DNA from: Corynebacterium marambiense
GTDB lineage: Bacteria; Actinomycetota; Actinomycetes; Mycobacteriales; Mycobacteriaceae
Assembly: GCF_016342275.1 (NCBI RefSeq)
Contig: NZ_JAEIOT010000004.1
Coordinates: forward strand, 372,001 to 436,000
Length of the DNA: 64,000 bases
Direction: 5' to 3'
Shown here: positions 56,135 through 64,000 of the stretch, piece by piece
Position numbering within the stretch: the first letter of the stretch is position 1
How the letters are laid out: every line of letters starts with the position of its first letter
Made by a program: the position numbers and the translations under genes
The notes under the pieces: model-generated
Told to the model about the DNA's origin: nothing
Seen by the model: the letters and a program-made list of their open reading frames with translations, nothing else
Databases searched by the model: none

Positions 56135-57807
56135 CGGTTCACGCCCCCGTCGAGACCGTCGAGGACACAGTCGCGCAGTATGCCCATGGGTATCGAGCCG
56201 AGGGCGAGGGCTTCGGCGTGGAACTGCGGGAGGGTCATGCCACGGTCGAGGGCCTCGTCGCGGAGCTGCTGCCAGAGGCGCTGGCCGAGGGCGTAGGACG
56301 GGGCCTGTCCCGGCCAGCCGAGGTAGCGGTTGAGCTCGAAGTCGAGGTTGGGGCCCGCCATCGCGGAGTTGGCGCGCAGGAATGACGCCGCGTAGTCGGC
56401 GTCCCATGTCCCGCCGTCGGGGTTGGTTTTGCCGAGGTGGACGCCGATGTCGAGGACGACGCGGGCAGCCCGCAGCCGCTGACCGTCGAGGAGCCCCATG
56501 CGGGTGGCGGGGTCTTCGTGGTAGCCGAGGTCGGCCATGAGTTGTTCGGCGTAGAGCGCCCAACCTTCGCCGTGCCCGGAGTTCCAGCAGGCGACGCGGC
56601 GCCAGAGGTTGAGGTTGTCGGATTCGCAGAGGGTCTGGCCGACCTGGAGGTGGTGTCCGGGCACACCCTCATGGAAGACGGTGGTGAGTTCCTGCCAGGT
56701 GTGGAACACCGTCTCGCCCCTGGGTACGGACCACCACATGCGCCCGGGTCGGGTGAAGTCGCTGCTGGGCGGGGTATAGAAGATGCCGCCTGTCCCGGCG
56801 GGGTCGATGCAGCATTCGATGGTGCGCACCGGTTCGGGGATGGTGAATGCGGTTCCGTTGAGATCAGTGATCGCCTGATTGGCGGTGGCCTGCATCCATT
56901 CCTTCAGGGCGTCGACGCCGTCGAGCCGGTAGCGTTCGTCGGCGTTGAAGCGGTCCATCGCCTCCTCGACGGTGGTGCCCTCGCCGAAGCACTCGACGGC
57001 GATGGCCTCCTGCTCGGCGACGATCTCGGCGAGTCGGGTCAGTCCCCATTCGTAGGCTTCGTCGAGATCGACGGTGGCGCCGACGAACTCGCGGGAGAAA
57101 CGCTCGTAGCGTTCCCGCCCGACGCCGTCCGCGGCGGGGGCCTGCGGCAGGAGAGTCTCGCGCAGCCAGGTGGCCATGACGACGAAGGCCTTGCGGGCCC
57201 GGACGAGCTCGGCCTGGTCGGTGTCGATTCCAATGCCGTTGAGGGCAGAGTCAGGTCCGGCGAGATCCTCGCACTGGGCGATGACCTGTTCGACCTGGCG
57301 GCGGGCGGCGACGTGCCCGCGCTCCGCGGCGAGCATGAGGGAGGCGCGGTGTCCGTCGAGTGCACGCGGGACATGGCCGAGCCGGGAGATGATGTCGGCC
57401 CGTGCCTCGGCGGTGTCCGTGGGCATGATGCTGAAGGTGTCGCGGATCCACTGGACGGGGGATGCGATGTTGTCGAGCTGGCGGATGTCCTCGCCGGCCT
57501 CGTGCAGTTCGAGCCGCAGCCCGAGCCGGTCCCGCAAGACGGCGGCTGTGACGCGGTCGACGTCGTCGAAGTCGACGTCACCGTCGACGGCGGCGGTCTC
57601 CTCGAGGGTGTTGACCTCGTGGAGCATCCGCCGGGAGCGCTCAGCAATGGCGTCGTGGTGCTCCGGGGAGAAGTCCTCCATCTCACCGTTGTATTCGGTG
57701 AATCCCCATTCCGTCGCGGACAGCGGGGACAACGCCGCGAGGTCGTGCACAAAGGTCTCACAGACTAGGTCGAGTCGGGACGGGGGCCGGAAGTTCTCTG
57801 AGCTCAT
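56131..57807 (-). CDS. DUF885 family protein (putative zinc peptidase)
   Basis: 558 residues from ATG 57807. The family signature is clear: TVFHEGVPGHHLQVGQ with an HExxxxH-type metal motif and SGHGEGWALYAEQLM. DUF885 proteins are thermolysin-fold-like carboxypeptidases of mostly unknown substrate. The longer frame upstream is not supported. First gene of a two-gene operon with the SDR. Confidence 0.9.
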   Translation of the reverse strand: MSSENFRPPSRLDLVCETFVHDLAALSPLSATEWGFTEYNGEMEDFSPEHHDAIAERSRRMLHEVNTLEETAAVDGDVDFDDVDRVTAAVLRDRLGLRLELHEAGEDIRQLDNIASPVQWIRDTFSIMPTDTAEARADIISRLGHVPRALDGHRASLMLAAERGHVAARRQVEQVIAQCEDLAGPDSALNGIGIDTDQAELVRARKAFVVMATWLRETLLPQAPAADGVGRERYERFSREFVGATVDLDEAYEWGLTRLAEIVAEQEAIAVECFGEGTTVEEAMDRFNADERYRLDGVDALKEWMQATANQAITDLNGTAFTIPEPVRTIECCIDPAGTGGIFYTPPSSDFTRPGRMWWSVPRGETVFHTWQELTTVFHEGVPGHHLQVGQTLCESDNLNLWRRVACWNSGHGEGWALYAEQLMADLGYHEDPATRMGLLDGQRLRAARVVLDIGVHLGKTNPDGGTWDADYAASFLRANSAMAGPNLDFELNRYLGWPGQAPSYALGQRLWQQLRDEALDRGMTLPQFHAEALALGSIPMGILRDCVLDGLDGGVNR

Positions 57808-57836
57808 ACCACTCCAGTGTAGCGGCGGCGGGCAGG

Positions 57837-58910
57837 TCAACCGCAGAGTTCCCGGTTCTCCCACTTGGTACCGGGGGCACGCCATTCCGCGAGTCTCCCG
57901 AAGAGTTCATCGGGATCATCGGTGACGATGAGGGCGTTGATGTAACGGCGCTCGATGAAGCCTTCAGCGGACATCCGTTCCAGAGCGTCGACGAGGGGCG
58001 CCCAGTAGTCATCAGCGTTGAAGAGAACGATGGGCCCCGTTCCGGGGACGAGCTGCTGGCGGGTGAACACCTGGAAGAGTTCCTCAAGGGTTCCGGCGCC
58101 GCCGGGCAGGACGATGAACGCGTCGGCGAGCTCCTCCATGCGGGACTTGCGTTCAGCCATCGTCTCGACGACCTCGAGGGAGGACAGGCCGTCGTGGGCG
58201 ATCTCAAGTTCGACGAGGGAGCGGGGCATCACACCGATGGTCTTTCCGCCCGCCTCGATAACGGCATCCGCGACAACCCCCATGAGCCCGACGTCGCCAC
58301 CGCCGTACACGAGGTCAATACCGCGTTCTGCGAGGGCCCGCCCGATGGTCTGGGCCGCGTGGGCGTACTCAGTGCGGGCACCGGGGGCGGATCCGCAGTA
58401 GACGGCGGCCCGGTTGATCGGCGGGGTGAGGTGCATGACCATGGTCCCGGGGCAGTCATCACAGGTGAGGGACTCGAAGCCGAGGCGGGCGTAGAGCCGA
58501 CGCGCTGGATTGTCGTGTTCGACGTGGAGGGAGATGCCGGGCCAGCCGACGTTACGGCCGTGTTCGACGACGGCTCTGATGAGGGTGGTACCGATGCCTG
58601 CCCCTTGGAAGTCGTCGTCGACGCTGACGGAGAGCTCGGGGATCTCCGGCGCGACGTAGCCGTGGGAGCGGATGAAAGTAGCCCAGACAACGCCCGCGGT
58701 GCGCCGTTCCCCAGTGACGGGATCGAGCATCTCAGCGACCATGCCAATGTCGCCGCGTTGCGGGATGAACTGCAGGTAGGGGGAGAGCCCTTCACTGGTG
58801 GTGTCCGCCTCCGCCCCGATATTGTGGATGGTCGCCCATTCACGGAGCGGGAGATCGGCGATAGTCATGGGCCGCAGGGTCACGGGGCTGTCAGAGGCGT
58901 GTGCAGTCAT
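57837..58910 (-). CDS. GNAT acetyltransferase-LOG family fusion protein
   Basis: 357 residues. Residues about 10-165 are a GNAT domain (QGAGIGTTLI acetyl-CoA loop, HVEHDNPARRLYARLGFE). Residues about 168-357 are a complete LOG protein (AVYCGSAPG, YGGGDVGLMG, RKSRMEELADAFIVLPGGAGTLEELFQ), the family that releases cytokinin bases or nucleobases from nucleoside 5'-monophosphates. Both halves keep their active motifs. The fusion could link acylation with nucleotide cleavage; the substrate is unknown. Confidence 0.92.
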   Translation of the reverse strand: MTAHASDSPVTLRPMTIADLPLREWATIHNIGAEADTTSEGLSPYLQFIPQRGDIGMVAEMLDPVTGERRTAGVVWATFIRSHGYVAPEIPELSVSVDDDFQGAGIGTTLIRAVVEHGRNVGWPGISLHVEHDNPARRLYARLGFESLTCDDCPGTMVMHLTPPINRAAVYCGSAPGARTEYAHAAQTIGRALAERGIDLVYGGGDVGLMGVVADAVIEAGGKTIGVMPRSLVELEIAHDGLSSLEVVETMAERKSRMEELADAFIVLPGGAGTLEELFQVFTRQQLVPGTGPIVLFNADDYWAPLVDALERMSAEGFIERRYINALIVTDDPDELFGRLAEWRAPGTKWENRELCG

Positions 58911-58982
58911 GCGTCACACCCTAGCGGCAGTGGAGCCCGGGCATCCTTGTGCACGCTTCGATAGCGGTCGTACGCTGGGGCT

Positions 58983-59741
58983 GTGAATTGTCCGGGAAAT
59001 GCATTGGCGCTGGTTCGCGACGCCGCACGTGTCGTGGTGTTCACGGGAGCGGGGGTGAGTGCGGAGTCGGGCCTGGATACGTACCGCAACGACGAGTCCG
59101 GCCTGTGGGAGCGGATCGATCCGGAGGCGATGGCCAGCATCGACGCATGGCGTCGGGATCCGGAGCCAATGTGGTCCTGGTATCTGTGGCGGGCACATCT
59201 GGCACGGGCGGCGGAGCCGAATGCCGGGCACCGGGCGGTCGCGGAATGGGGCCGACTGCGAACGGTGACGGTGGTGACACAGAACATCGACGACCTGCAT
59301 GAACGGGCTGGCAGTGAGGATGTAGTGCACCTTCACGGCAGCCTTTTCGAGTTCCGGTGCACGGAGTGCGCGATCCCGTTCGAGGTCGATGGTTTTCCCG
59401 CGGTGCGTGAGCCGCGGATGACGCCGCCCGCCTGCCCGCGGTGCGGTGCGGTGGTGCGGCCGGGGGTCGTGTGGTTCGGGGAGGCGTTACCCGCCGCGGA
59501 GTGGGAGCGCGCCGCTGACGCGATGGCGGGTGCCGATCTGGTGGTGATCGTCGGTACGTCGGGCGTGGTGCAGCCGGCGGCGTCGCTGCCGCTGCTGGCG
59601 GTGCAGGCCGCGGTCCCGGTTCTGGAGATCACCCCGGCACCGACGGAGCTGACCCGGTTCACCGATGTGAGTTGGTCGACGACCGCGGCGCGGGGCCTGC
59701 CGCTGCTCGTCGACGCCGTCCGTCCCCGGGGGATCTCGTGA
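58983..59741 (+). CDS. NAD-dependent protein deacylase, sirtuin (CobB/Sir2)
   Basis: 252 residues from GTG 58983. Motifs: GAGVSAESGLDTYR, TQNIDDLHERAG, HGSLFEFRC, zinc cysteines CTEC and CPRC, VVWFGEALP and GTSGVVQPAA. The TYR sequence after GLD, in place of the usual TFR, and the short size suggest a class III or U type sirtuin that may remove acyl groups other than acetyl. Its TGA overlaps the next start (GTGA). Confidence 0.92.
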   Translation: MNCPGNALALVRDAARVVVFTGAGVSAESGLDTYRNDESGLWERIDPEAMASIDAWRRDPEPMWSWYLWRAHLARAAEPNAGHRAVAEWGRLRTVTVVTQNIDDLHERAGSEDVVHLHGSLFEFRCTECAIPFEVDGFPAVREPRMTPPACPRCGAVVRPGVVWFGEALPAAEWERAADAMAGADLVVIVGTSGVVQPAASLPLLAVQAAVPVLEITPAPTELTRFTDVSWSTTAARGLPLLVDAVRPRGIS

Positions 59742-61189
59742 GTGCGCGGGCGTTCGTGGTGGGTTCCGGCCCGAACGGGTTGGCCGCTGCGATCGAGCTG
59801 GCGCGCGCGGGATTTCGCGTAACAGTGCTGGAGGGTGCCGCCGAGATCGGTGGCGGTTGCCGGAGTTCCGCGCGGCTTGTGCCGGGCATGATCCACGACG
59901 ACTGTGCGGCGGTGCACCCGCTGTTCGCCGCGTCGCCCTTCTTCCGGACCCTCGAACTCGACGTAAAGCTGGCTCATCCGGAGATTCCACTCGTGCATCC
60001 GCTGGCGGGTGGGGACGCCGCAGTGCTGCACCGGGATCTCGAAACGACGGTCACCGGCCTCGGCCGGGAGGGCCGACGGTGGCGGAGACTCTTCGCTCCC
60101 CTGGTCCGCTACCCGGACCGGATTGCGGATCTGGCGTTGACCCCTCTGCCCGGTTCGATCGCGCGGCACACAGTCCTGGGGCCGCGGTTCGGTGCGCGCG
60201 GCCTGCCTCCCGCCACGGCGGTGAGTGGTTTCCTCGGTGGGGACACCCCTGCGGCGGCACTGTTCGCTGGGCTCTCGGCGCACGCCTTCAGTCGGCTCGA
60301 TCGACCGCTGACCTCTGCGGTGGGGCTGATGATGGGGTTGACGGCACAGACGTGGGGCTGGCCGGTTGTAGTCGGCGGTTCGGGGCAATTGACCGCGGCC
60401 CTGGCGGACTACGTCCGGGAGTTCGACGGGACGATCCGCACCGGGGTGCTGATCCGACGGCTCAGTGATCTGGTGGGCGTCGGATACCGGGGCGCCTCGG
60501 CCGGCGACGTCGTGGTGCTGACCACGACGCCGGGGCACGCTGCGAAGATACTGATGGGCAATCAGCCTGCCAGGCGTCGTCGTCGGTACCGGCGCTTCCG
60601 GCACGGCGCAGCCGCATTCCGGGTGGATCTTGCCGTGCGTGGCGGTGTTCCGTGGCGGAACCCCGATGCCCGGCGCGCGGGCACGCTACACCTGGGTGGA
60701 ACCGCCAGAGAGATCGCGGCGGCGGAGCGGATGACCACGTCGGGTCGCGTAGCGGAGAACCCGTTCATTCTGGTCGGGCAGCAGTACCTGGCTGATCCCT
60801 CGCGTTCGGTAAAGCGGGACGGCGAGTGGCTGCACCCGGTGTGGACGTACGCACATGTCCCCGCCGGTTACCGCGGCGACGTGACGGAGCGAGTGATCTC
60901 CCGGATCGAGGCGTACGCCCCGGGGTTGCGTGAACGGATCGTCGAAGTGTCGACGCGAAGTACCGCGGAGCTGGAAGCGGACAACCCGAACTACGTCGGC
61001 GGGGACGTGGCCGGAGGCGCGAATTCCCCGCGCCAGTTGCTCGCGCGTCCGGTTCTGCGCAATCCGTACGACACGGGTGTCAACGGCGTGTTCCTCGGTT
61101 CGTCGTCGACACCGCCGGGCGGTGGGGTGCACGGGATGGCCGGGTTCGCGGCGGCGCGGCGGGCGGCGCGCTGGGCCGGCATATTGTAG
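59738..61189 (+). CDS. FAD-dependent oxidoreductase (phytoene desaturase-like)
   Basis: 483 residues from GTG 59738. N-terminal dinucleotide fold VVGSGPNGLAAAIELARAGFRVTVLEGAAEIGGGC. C-terminal FAD-contact block VNGVFLGSSSTPPGGGVHGMAGFAAARRA. It belongs to the large CrtI/PDH-like oxidoreductase group found in actinobacteria; the actual reaction is not clear. Co-translated with the sirtuin. The McbR-type box overlaps its stop codon. Confidence 0.87.
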   Translation: MSARAFVVGSGPNGLAAAIELARAGFRVTVLEGAAEIGGGCRSSARLVPGMIHDDCAAVHPLFAASPFFRTLELDVKLAHPEIPLVHPLAGGDAAVLHRDLETTVTGLGREGRRWRRLFAPLVRYPDRIADLALTPLPGSIARHTVLGPRFGARGLPPATAVSGFLGGDTPAAALFAGLSAHAFSRLDRPLTSAVGLMMGLTAQTWGWPVVVGGSGQLTAALADYVREFDGTIRTGVLIRRLSDLVGVGYRGASAGDVVVLTTTPGHAAKILMGNQPARRRRRYRRFRHGAAAFRVDLAVRGGVPWRNPDARRAGTLHLGGTAREIAAAERMTTSGRVAENPFILVGQQYLADPSRSVKRDGEWLHPVWTYAHVPAGYRGDVTERVISRIEAYAPGLRERIVEVSTRSTAELEADNPNYVGGDVAGGANSPRQLLARPVLRNPYDTGVNGVFLGSSSTPPGGGVHGMAGFAAARRAARWAGIL

Positions 61190-61256
61190 ACCGTTCAGTC
61201 TACTTTTAACGCAATAGCAAAGGCATTTTGCTAACACTGCTAGACAGTTCAGTCTG
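61187..61256. promoter_or_regulatory. Two McbR-type operators upstream of the ROK regulator
   Basis: Box 1 TAGAC-N6-GTCTA at 61187-61202 is a perfect match to the known McbR operator and overlaps the stop codon of the upstream gene. Box 2 TAGAC-N6-GTCTG at 61241-61256 has one mismatch. Both share the spacer GTTCA. They are 54 bp apart. In C. glutamicum McbR represses methionine and cysteine genes, among them the regulators cysR and ssuR. Confidence 0.82.
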
Positions 61257-61276
61257 TAATTAATAGACTTATCGTT

Positions 61277-62353
61277 ATGAGCACTCTGGCTGTATCCGCA
61301 CACACCCCCGCATTCCGTCGCCCCACCATGCCGACGGCCCGGTGTCTGCACCACATGATGCGCGGCCACCTGGCAATCCGAGGCGATCTCGTCGCAGCAA
61401 CGGGACTCTCCCAACCCACCGTGACCCGCGCCGTCACCAGCCTCGTCGGCGCGGGGCTCATCCACGAACGCCCCGACCTCGTCCGCGCAGCCGGCCCCGG
61501 GCGGCCTCGCATCCCCCTGGAGATGGCCCCTACACCGTGGCTCCACATCGGCGCCGCGATTACGGAAGACGGAGGCACCCTCGGGTTCTTCGACACCCGT
61601 GGCCGCATCCTCCGCGAGACCACGTTCCCCCTGGGCACCGACACACCCGACACCGCAGAACACCTCATCGCCGGGATCCACCGACTGCTGTCCAGGCTGG
61701 CGGTACCGGTCGCCGACATCGGCGTCGCCGCCACGGCACCGCACACCGGGTTCCTCGGTGAACGGCTCACCGAGGAATTCGGGGCCCCGGTGACCGTCGG
61801 CGACCTCACCGCGTCACTCGCCGCAGCGGAACTCCTCACCACGGATGCCACGACCGACCCAATCCTGATCATCCACCTCGACCGCGGACTCACTCTGGCA
61901 GTCGCCAACGACAACGGGGTGACGACCCACCCGGTTGACTCCGACCTCGGACCGGAGTCCCTCGCCCGCCACCTCACCAATGCCGACATCCTCCCCGGCC
62001 AAAAACGGCGCGGCTTCACCGGTCTCCTGCCCGCTGAGACACCGCAGTCCCCGGAGCTCCGGTTACTCCTCGACGAACGTGCACGGGAGCTGGGCGAGAC
62101 CGTCGCACGACTCACCCAGGACACCGGCGCGAGGACGGTCGTGCTCGCCGGCCCGGGCTTTACCGTCGACCCGGACGGCTACCGGAAGCTCGCCGCCACG
62201 GTGAACCCGAACGTCGACAAGCGCACCGCCATCCGGATCATTCCCGACGCGGCAACACTCGCCCGAGCAGCCGCCCGCACCGTGGCCCTCGACCGGCTGC
62301 TCTCGGACCCGGTCGCCGTGCACGCCGGGCTCGTCGACCGGAATCAGCTGTAG
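61277..62353 (+). CDS. cysR: ROK family transcriptional regulator, CysR/SsuR-like
   Basis: 358 residues. A helix-turn-helix (HLAIRGDLVAATGLSQPTVTRAVTSLVGAGLI) precedes a ROK-type domain without the full sugar-kinase motifs. The two McbR boxes identify it as the CysR/SsuR type, the activator of sulfur assimilation or sulfonate use. Which of the two cannot be settled from one gene; cysR is my choice. TAGACT ends 7 bases before ATG 61277 and no ribosome site is seen, so the mRNA may be leaderless. The end overlaps the converging carbonic anhydrase gene by 10 bp. Confidence 0.75.
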   Translation: MSTLAVSAHTPAFRRPTMPTARCLHHMMRGHLAIRGDLVAATGLSQPTVTRAVTSLVGAGLIHERPDLVRAAGPGRPRIPLEMAPTPWLHIGAAITEDGGTLGFFDTRGRILRETTFPLGTDTPDTAEHLIAGIHRLLSRLAVPVADIGVAATAPHTGFLGERLTEEFGAPVTVGDLTASLAAAELLTTDATTDPILIIHLDRGLTLAVANDNGVTTHPVDSDLGPESLARHLTNADILPGQKRRGFTGLLPAETPQSPELRLLLDERARELGETVARLTQDTGARTVVLAGPGFTVDPDGYRKLAATVNPNVDKRTAIRIIPDAATLARAAARTVALDRLLSDPVAVHAGLVDRNQL

Positions 62354-62889
62354 CGCACCTCGTCGAGACGCAGCCGCTGATCCGACTGCCCACGCGCAAT
62401 GTCGATGTACCGGCCCGCGTGCGGGATGAACGACCCCGACTGCTCCTCCGACAGCTCCCGACGCACCTTCGCCGGGACACCCGCCGCCAAGGACCGGGCC
62501 GGGATCTCCTGCCCCTCAAGCACGACAGCGCCGGCCGCAACGAGCGACCCCGCACCCACCCGCGAGCGCGACAACAAGGCGGCCTTCATCCCCACCAGCG
62601 TCCCGTCCCCCACCGTCGTACCATGCAGAAGAGCCATGTGTCCCGCGGTGACATCATCACCCAGGGTGCACGGCGCATCCGCGTCGACATGCATGACACA
62701 GTTGTCCTGGATGTTCGTCCGTGCACCGATCCGGATCGCATTGACGTCACCACGCAGCACACAACCGTAGAACACCGACGAATCAGGGCCGATCACCACA
62801 TCTCCGATAATGGTGGCGTTCGGCGCGATGAACGCCGAGGCGTGGATACGCGGCGCGACGCCGTTGAACGGAAGAATCAGTGGTTCCAT
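62344..62889 (-). CDS. Gamma carbonic anhydrase family protein
   Basis: 181 residues forming a left-handed beta helix (hexapeptide repeats such as IGDVVIGPDSSV, VLRGDVNAIRIGARTNIQDN). Zinc-type histidines occur in VMHVDAD and GHMALLHG. Proteins of the YrdA/CaiE group are trimeric; many lack proven carbonic anhydrase activity. The start overlaps the end of the HAD gene by 13 bp. Confidence 0.92.
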   Translation of the reverse strand: MEPLILPFNGVAPRIHASAFIAPNATIIGDVVIGPDSSVFYGCVLRGDVNAIRIGARTNIQDNCVMHVDADAPCTLGDDVTAGHMALLHGTTVGDGTLVGMKAALLSRSRVGAGSLVAAGAVVLEGQEIPARSLAAGVPAKVRRELSEEQSGSFIPHAGRYIDIARGQSDQRLRLDEVRYS

Positions 62890-63452
62890 TCCACCAGTCT
62901 GCCCGTGACCTCCACCGCCCGCATCCCGAACTCCCGGGCGGCCGCCACATTCACCGGATTGTCGTCAAAGAACAGAACCTCCCCCGGCTCCACACCGAGC
63001 GCCGCACACGCCGCCCGGTAGGCACCCGGATCGGGCTTCGCGACACCGATGTCACAGGACATCGTCACCGCATCGAAACGCTCCAGCCACGTGTGCCGCG
63101 CCCGGACCCGTTCCGCGAGAAACGTCGGGATGTTGCTCAGCAGGCCAACCCGGTGCCCAGCGTCGATCAGCTCCCCCACATACGCCACCGCGTCGGCGTC
63201 CTCGTCCAACCAACTGGCGATGTCCGCCTCCACCACCGCGTCGACGTCGAACGGCGGCAACTCGAGCGTCACCCGGATCCGCTCCCAGTACTCCTCCGGC
63301 GTCAACTCACCCGCGTCGAGCGGACCCCGCAACTCCCAGTACACCGGCCACAGTCGGTCATCCGTACCCACAGCATCCTCGATGGCACGCAAGTGGGCAT
63401 CGGTCTGGGTGGTCAACAGGACACCGTAGAGATCGAAGAGATAGGTCTGCAC
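62877..63452 (-). CDS. HAD superfamily hydrolase (subfamily IA)
   Basis: 191 residues from GTG 63452. HAD motifs: FDLYGVLL (nucleophile D), LLSNIP, KPDPGAYRAAC and FFDDNPVNV. Typical of small phosphatases acting on sugar or nucleotide phosphates. It is co-translated with the carbonic anhydrase homologue. A foreign 27-codon remnant lies just upstream. Confidence 0.9.
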   Translation of the reverse strand: MQTYLFDLYGVLLTTQTDAHLRAIEDAVGTDDRLWPVYWELRGPLDAGELTPEEYWERIRVTLELPPFDVDAVVEADIASWLDEDADAVAYVGELIDAGHRVGLLSNIPTFLAERVRARHTWLERFDAVTMSCDIGVAKPDPGAYRAACAALGVEPGEVLFFDDNPVNVAAAREFGMRAVEVTGRLVEWNH

Positions 63453-63462
63453 GCACGCCAAT

Positions 63463-63549
63463 CTACCGACGCAGACGGTAGGCGCGCTTCGGGCTATTCG
63501 GGTTCTCGGTAGTGGGCACAATCAGACCCCGCTCCTGCAACAGACCTCA
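63463..63549 (-). pseudogene. C-terminal remnant of an unidentified gene
   Basis: Minus strand 63549 to 63463 reads GLLQERGLIVPTTENPNSPK and then RAYRLRR before a stop, preceded at once by a stop codon. It looks like the tail of a regulator-type protein whose body has been lost. Confidence 0.4.
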
Positions 63550-63562
63550 ACAACTACTGTGC

Positions 63563-63583
63563 AACTAGATAACTTGCCTAGTT
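63563..63583. promoter_or_regulatory. AACTAG/CTAGTT dyad, possible MarR/TetR-type operator
   Basis: Six-base arms separated by nine bases between the HAD region and the end of the EamA gene. The location downstream of a converging or same-strand gene makes its role unclear; weak support. Confidence 0.3.
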
Positions 63584-63598
63584 ACCCACCCGCCACCT

Positions 63599-64000
63599 TT
63601 ACGCAGCCACCGCTTCCCGTTTCCGGGCCCGTGCCCCGACAACCTGCGCAACGATGACCGCACCGACAACCGCCACCGATCCCACACCCTGTACAACCGT
63701 GAAGCGTTCTCCGTTGAACAGCACCCCCAGCACCGTCGCGGTCAGCGGACTGATCACGCTGAGCAGGGAAACGCTCACGGCGTCGAGAAGCGCGAGACCC
63801 CGGAACCAGAGCCCGTAGGCGATGAGCGCACCGACGACCGTCAGATACATGTAACCGGCGATATTGGTTCCCGTCAGATGATCGGGCAGGCCCTCGAACA
63901 ACAACAGAGGGGTCAGGGCCAGGCCACCGAACGTGAGCTGCCAACCCGTCACCGCCAACTGCGGCACCCCCTCTGGCCGACCCCACCGCTTAGCCAGCAC
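63599..64000 (-). CDS. EamA/DMT family transporter, C-terminal half
   Basis: 133 residues to the stop at 63599; the start lies beyond the window. Four to five membrane segments of the second EamA repeat are seen (NIAGYMYLTVVGALIAYGLWFRGLALL, VSLLSVISPLTATVLGVLFNGERF, VVGAVIVAQVV). Such proteins export metabolites or drugs. Substrate unknown. Confidence 0.9.
   Translation of the reverse strand: MLAKRWGRPEGVPQLAVTGWQLTFGGLALTPLLLFEGLPDHLTGTNIAGYMYLTVVGALIAYGLWFRGLALLDAVSVSLLSVISPLTATVLGVLFNGERFTVVQGVGSVAVVGAVIVAQVVGARARKREAVAA

Noticed and set aside
56437..57768. 443-codon plus-strand ORF, Gly/Val/Asp-rich
   Set aside because: Shadow of the DUF885 gene on the other strand.

Overview
The window looks like a chromosomal segment of a GC-rich corynebacterium. 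The evidence is the GC-biased codon use of the backbone genes, a ROK regulator preceded by two TAGAC-N6-GTCTA boxes (the known McbR operator of Corynebacterium), LGFP-repeat relics typical of mycolate cell walls, corynebacterial-type RepA relics and a NanH-like sialidase. I cannot name the species. A 30 kb low-collinearity island sits inside an otherwise ordinary backbone.

Backbone, left part (1-24.9 kb): the end of an M13 zinc peptidase, a MacB-like membrane protein, and a PadR-controlled ABC efflux operon (PadR, ATPase, FtsX-like permease) closed by a 23-bp perfect hairpin. Then come a frameshifted secreted sialidase, ogt, an alpha/beta hydrolase, a VOC/S4 pair, two YbjQ paralogues, a LysE exporter, an SDR, and tag, alkB and hrpB. 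The 3' end of hrpB is followed by an AT-rich 2.5 kb cassette with one gene. That gene encodes a secreted cutinase-vWA-PKD protein with a C-terminal membrane anchor. The cassette ends in a second copy of the last 93 bp of hrpB. A small membrane protein, a PAP2 phosphatase, a TSUP transporter and an AbrB-family membrane protein follow.

Island (24.9-55.3 kb): the first part holds IS3-type relics, AT-rich secreted or lipoprotein genes, a repA relic cut by an IS3 element, a decayed LGFP protein, a large polytopic membrane protein and an orphan antitoxin relic. It ends in a 583-bp partial second copy of the 3' end of the AbrB-family gene. Next is an integrated plasmid. A 182-bp stretch of repA occurs twice, 14,408 bp apart. 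Between the copies lie an AbiEii-type toxin-antitoxin module, a serine resolvase, a MobF relaxase with a pentapeptide-repeat tail, a frameshifted TrbL-like protein, a RHH/ParA partition pair and 119-bp tandem repeats that look like an origin. To the right are an AT-rich restriction-modification pair and a second, toxin-truncated copy of the toxin-antitoxin locus.

Backbone, right part (55.3-64 kb): an SDR/DUF885 operon, a GNAT-LOG fusion, a sirtuin coupled to a FAD oxidoreductase, a CysR/SsuR-type ROK regulator under probable McbR control, a gamma-carbonic anhydrase/HAD pair and the C-terminal half of an EamA transporter.

Most noteworthy: both insertions carry a copy of the 3' end of the upstream host gene at their right border. 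Three relatives of one antitoxin occur in the island, and the two best copies have paired operator repeats that changed together. The cutinase-vWA-PKD protein is an unusual architecture.
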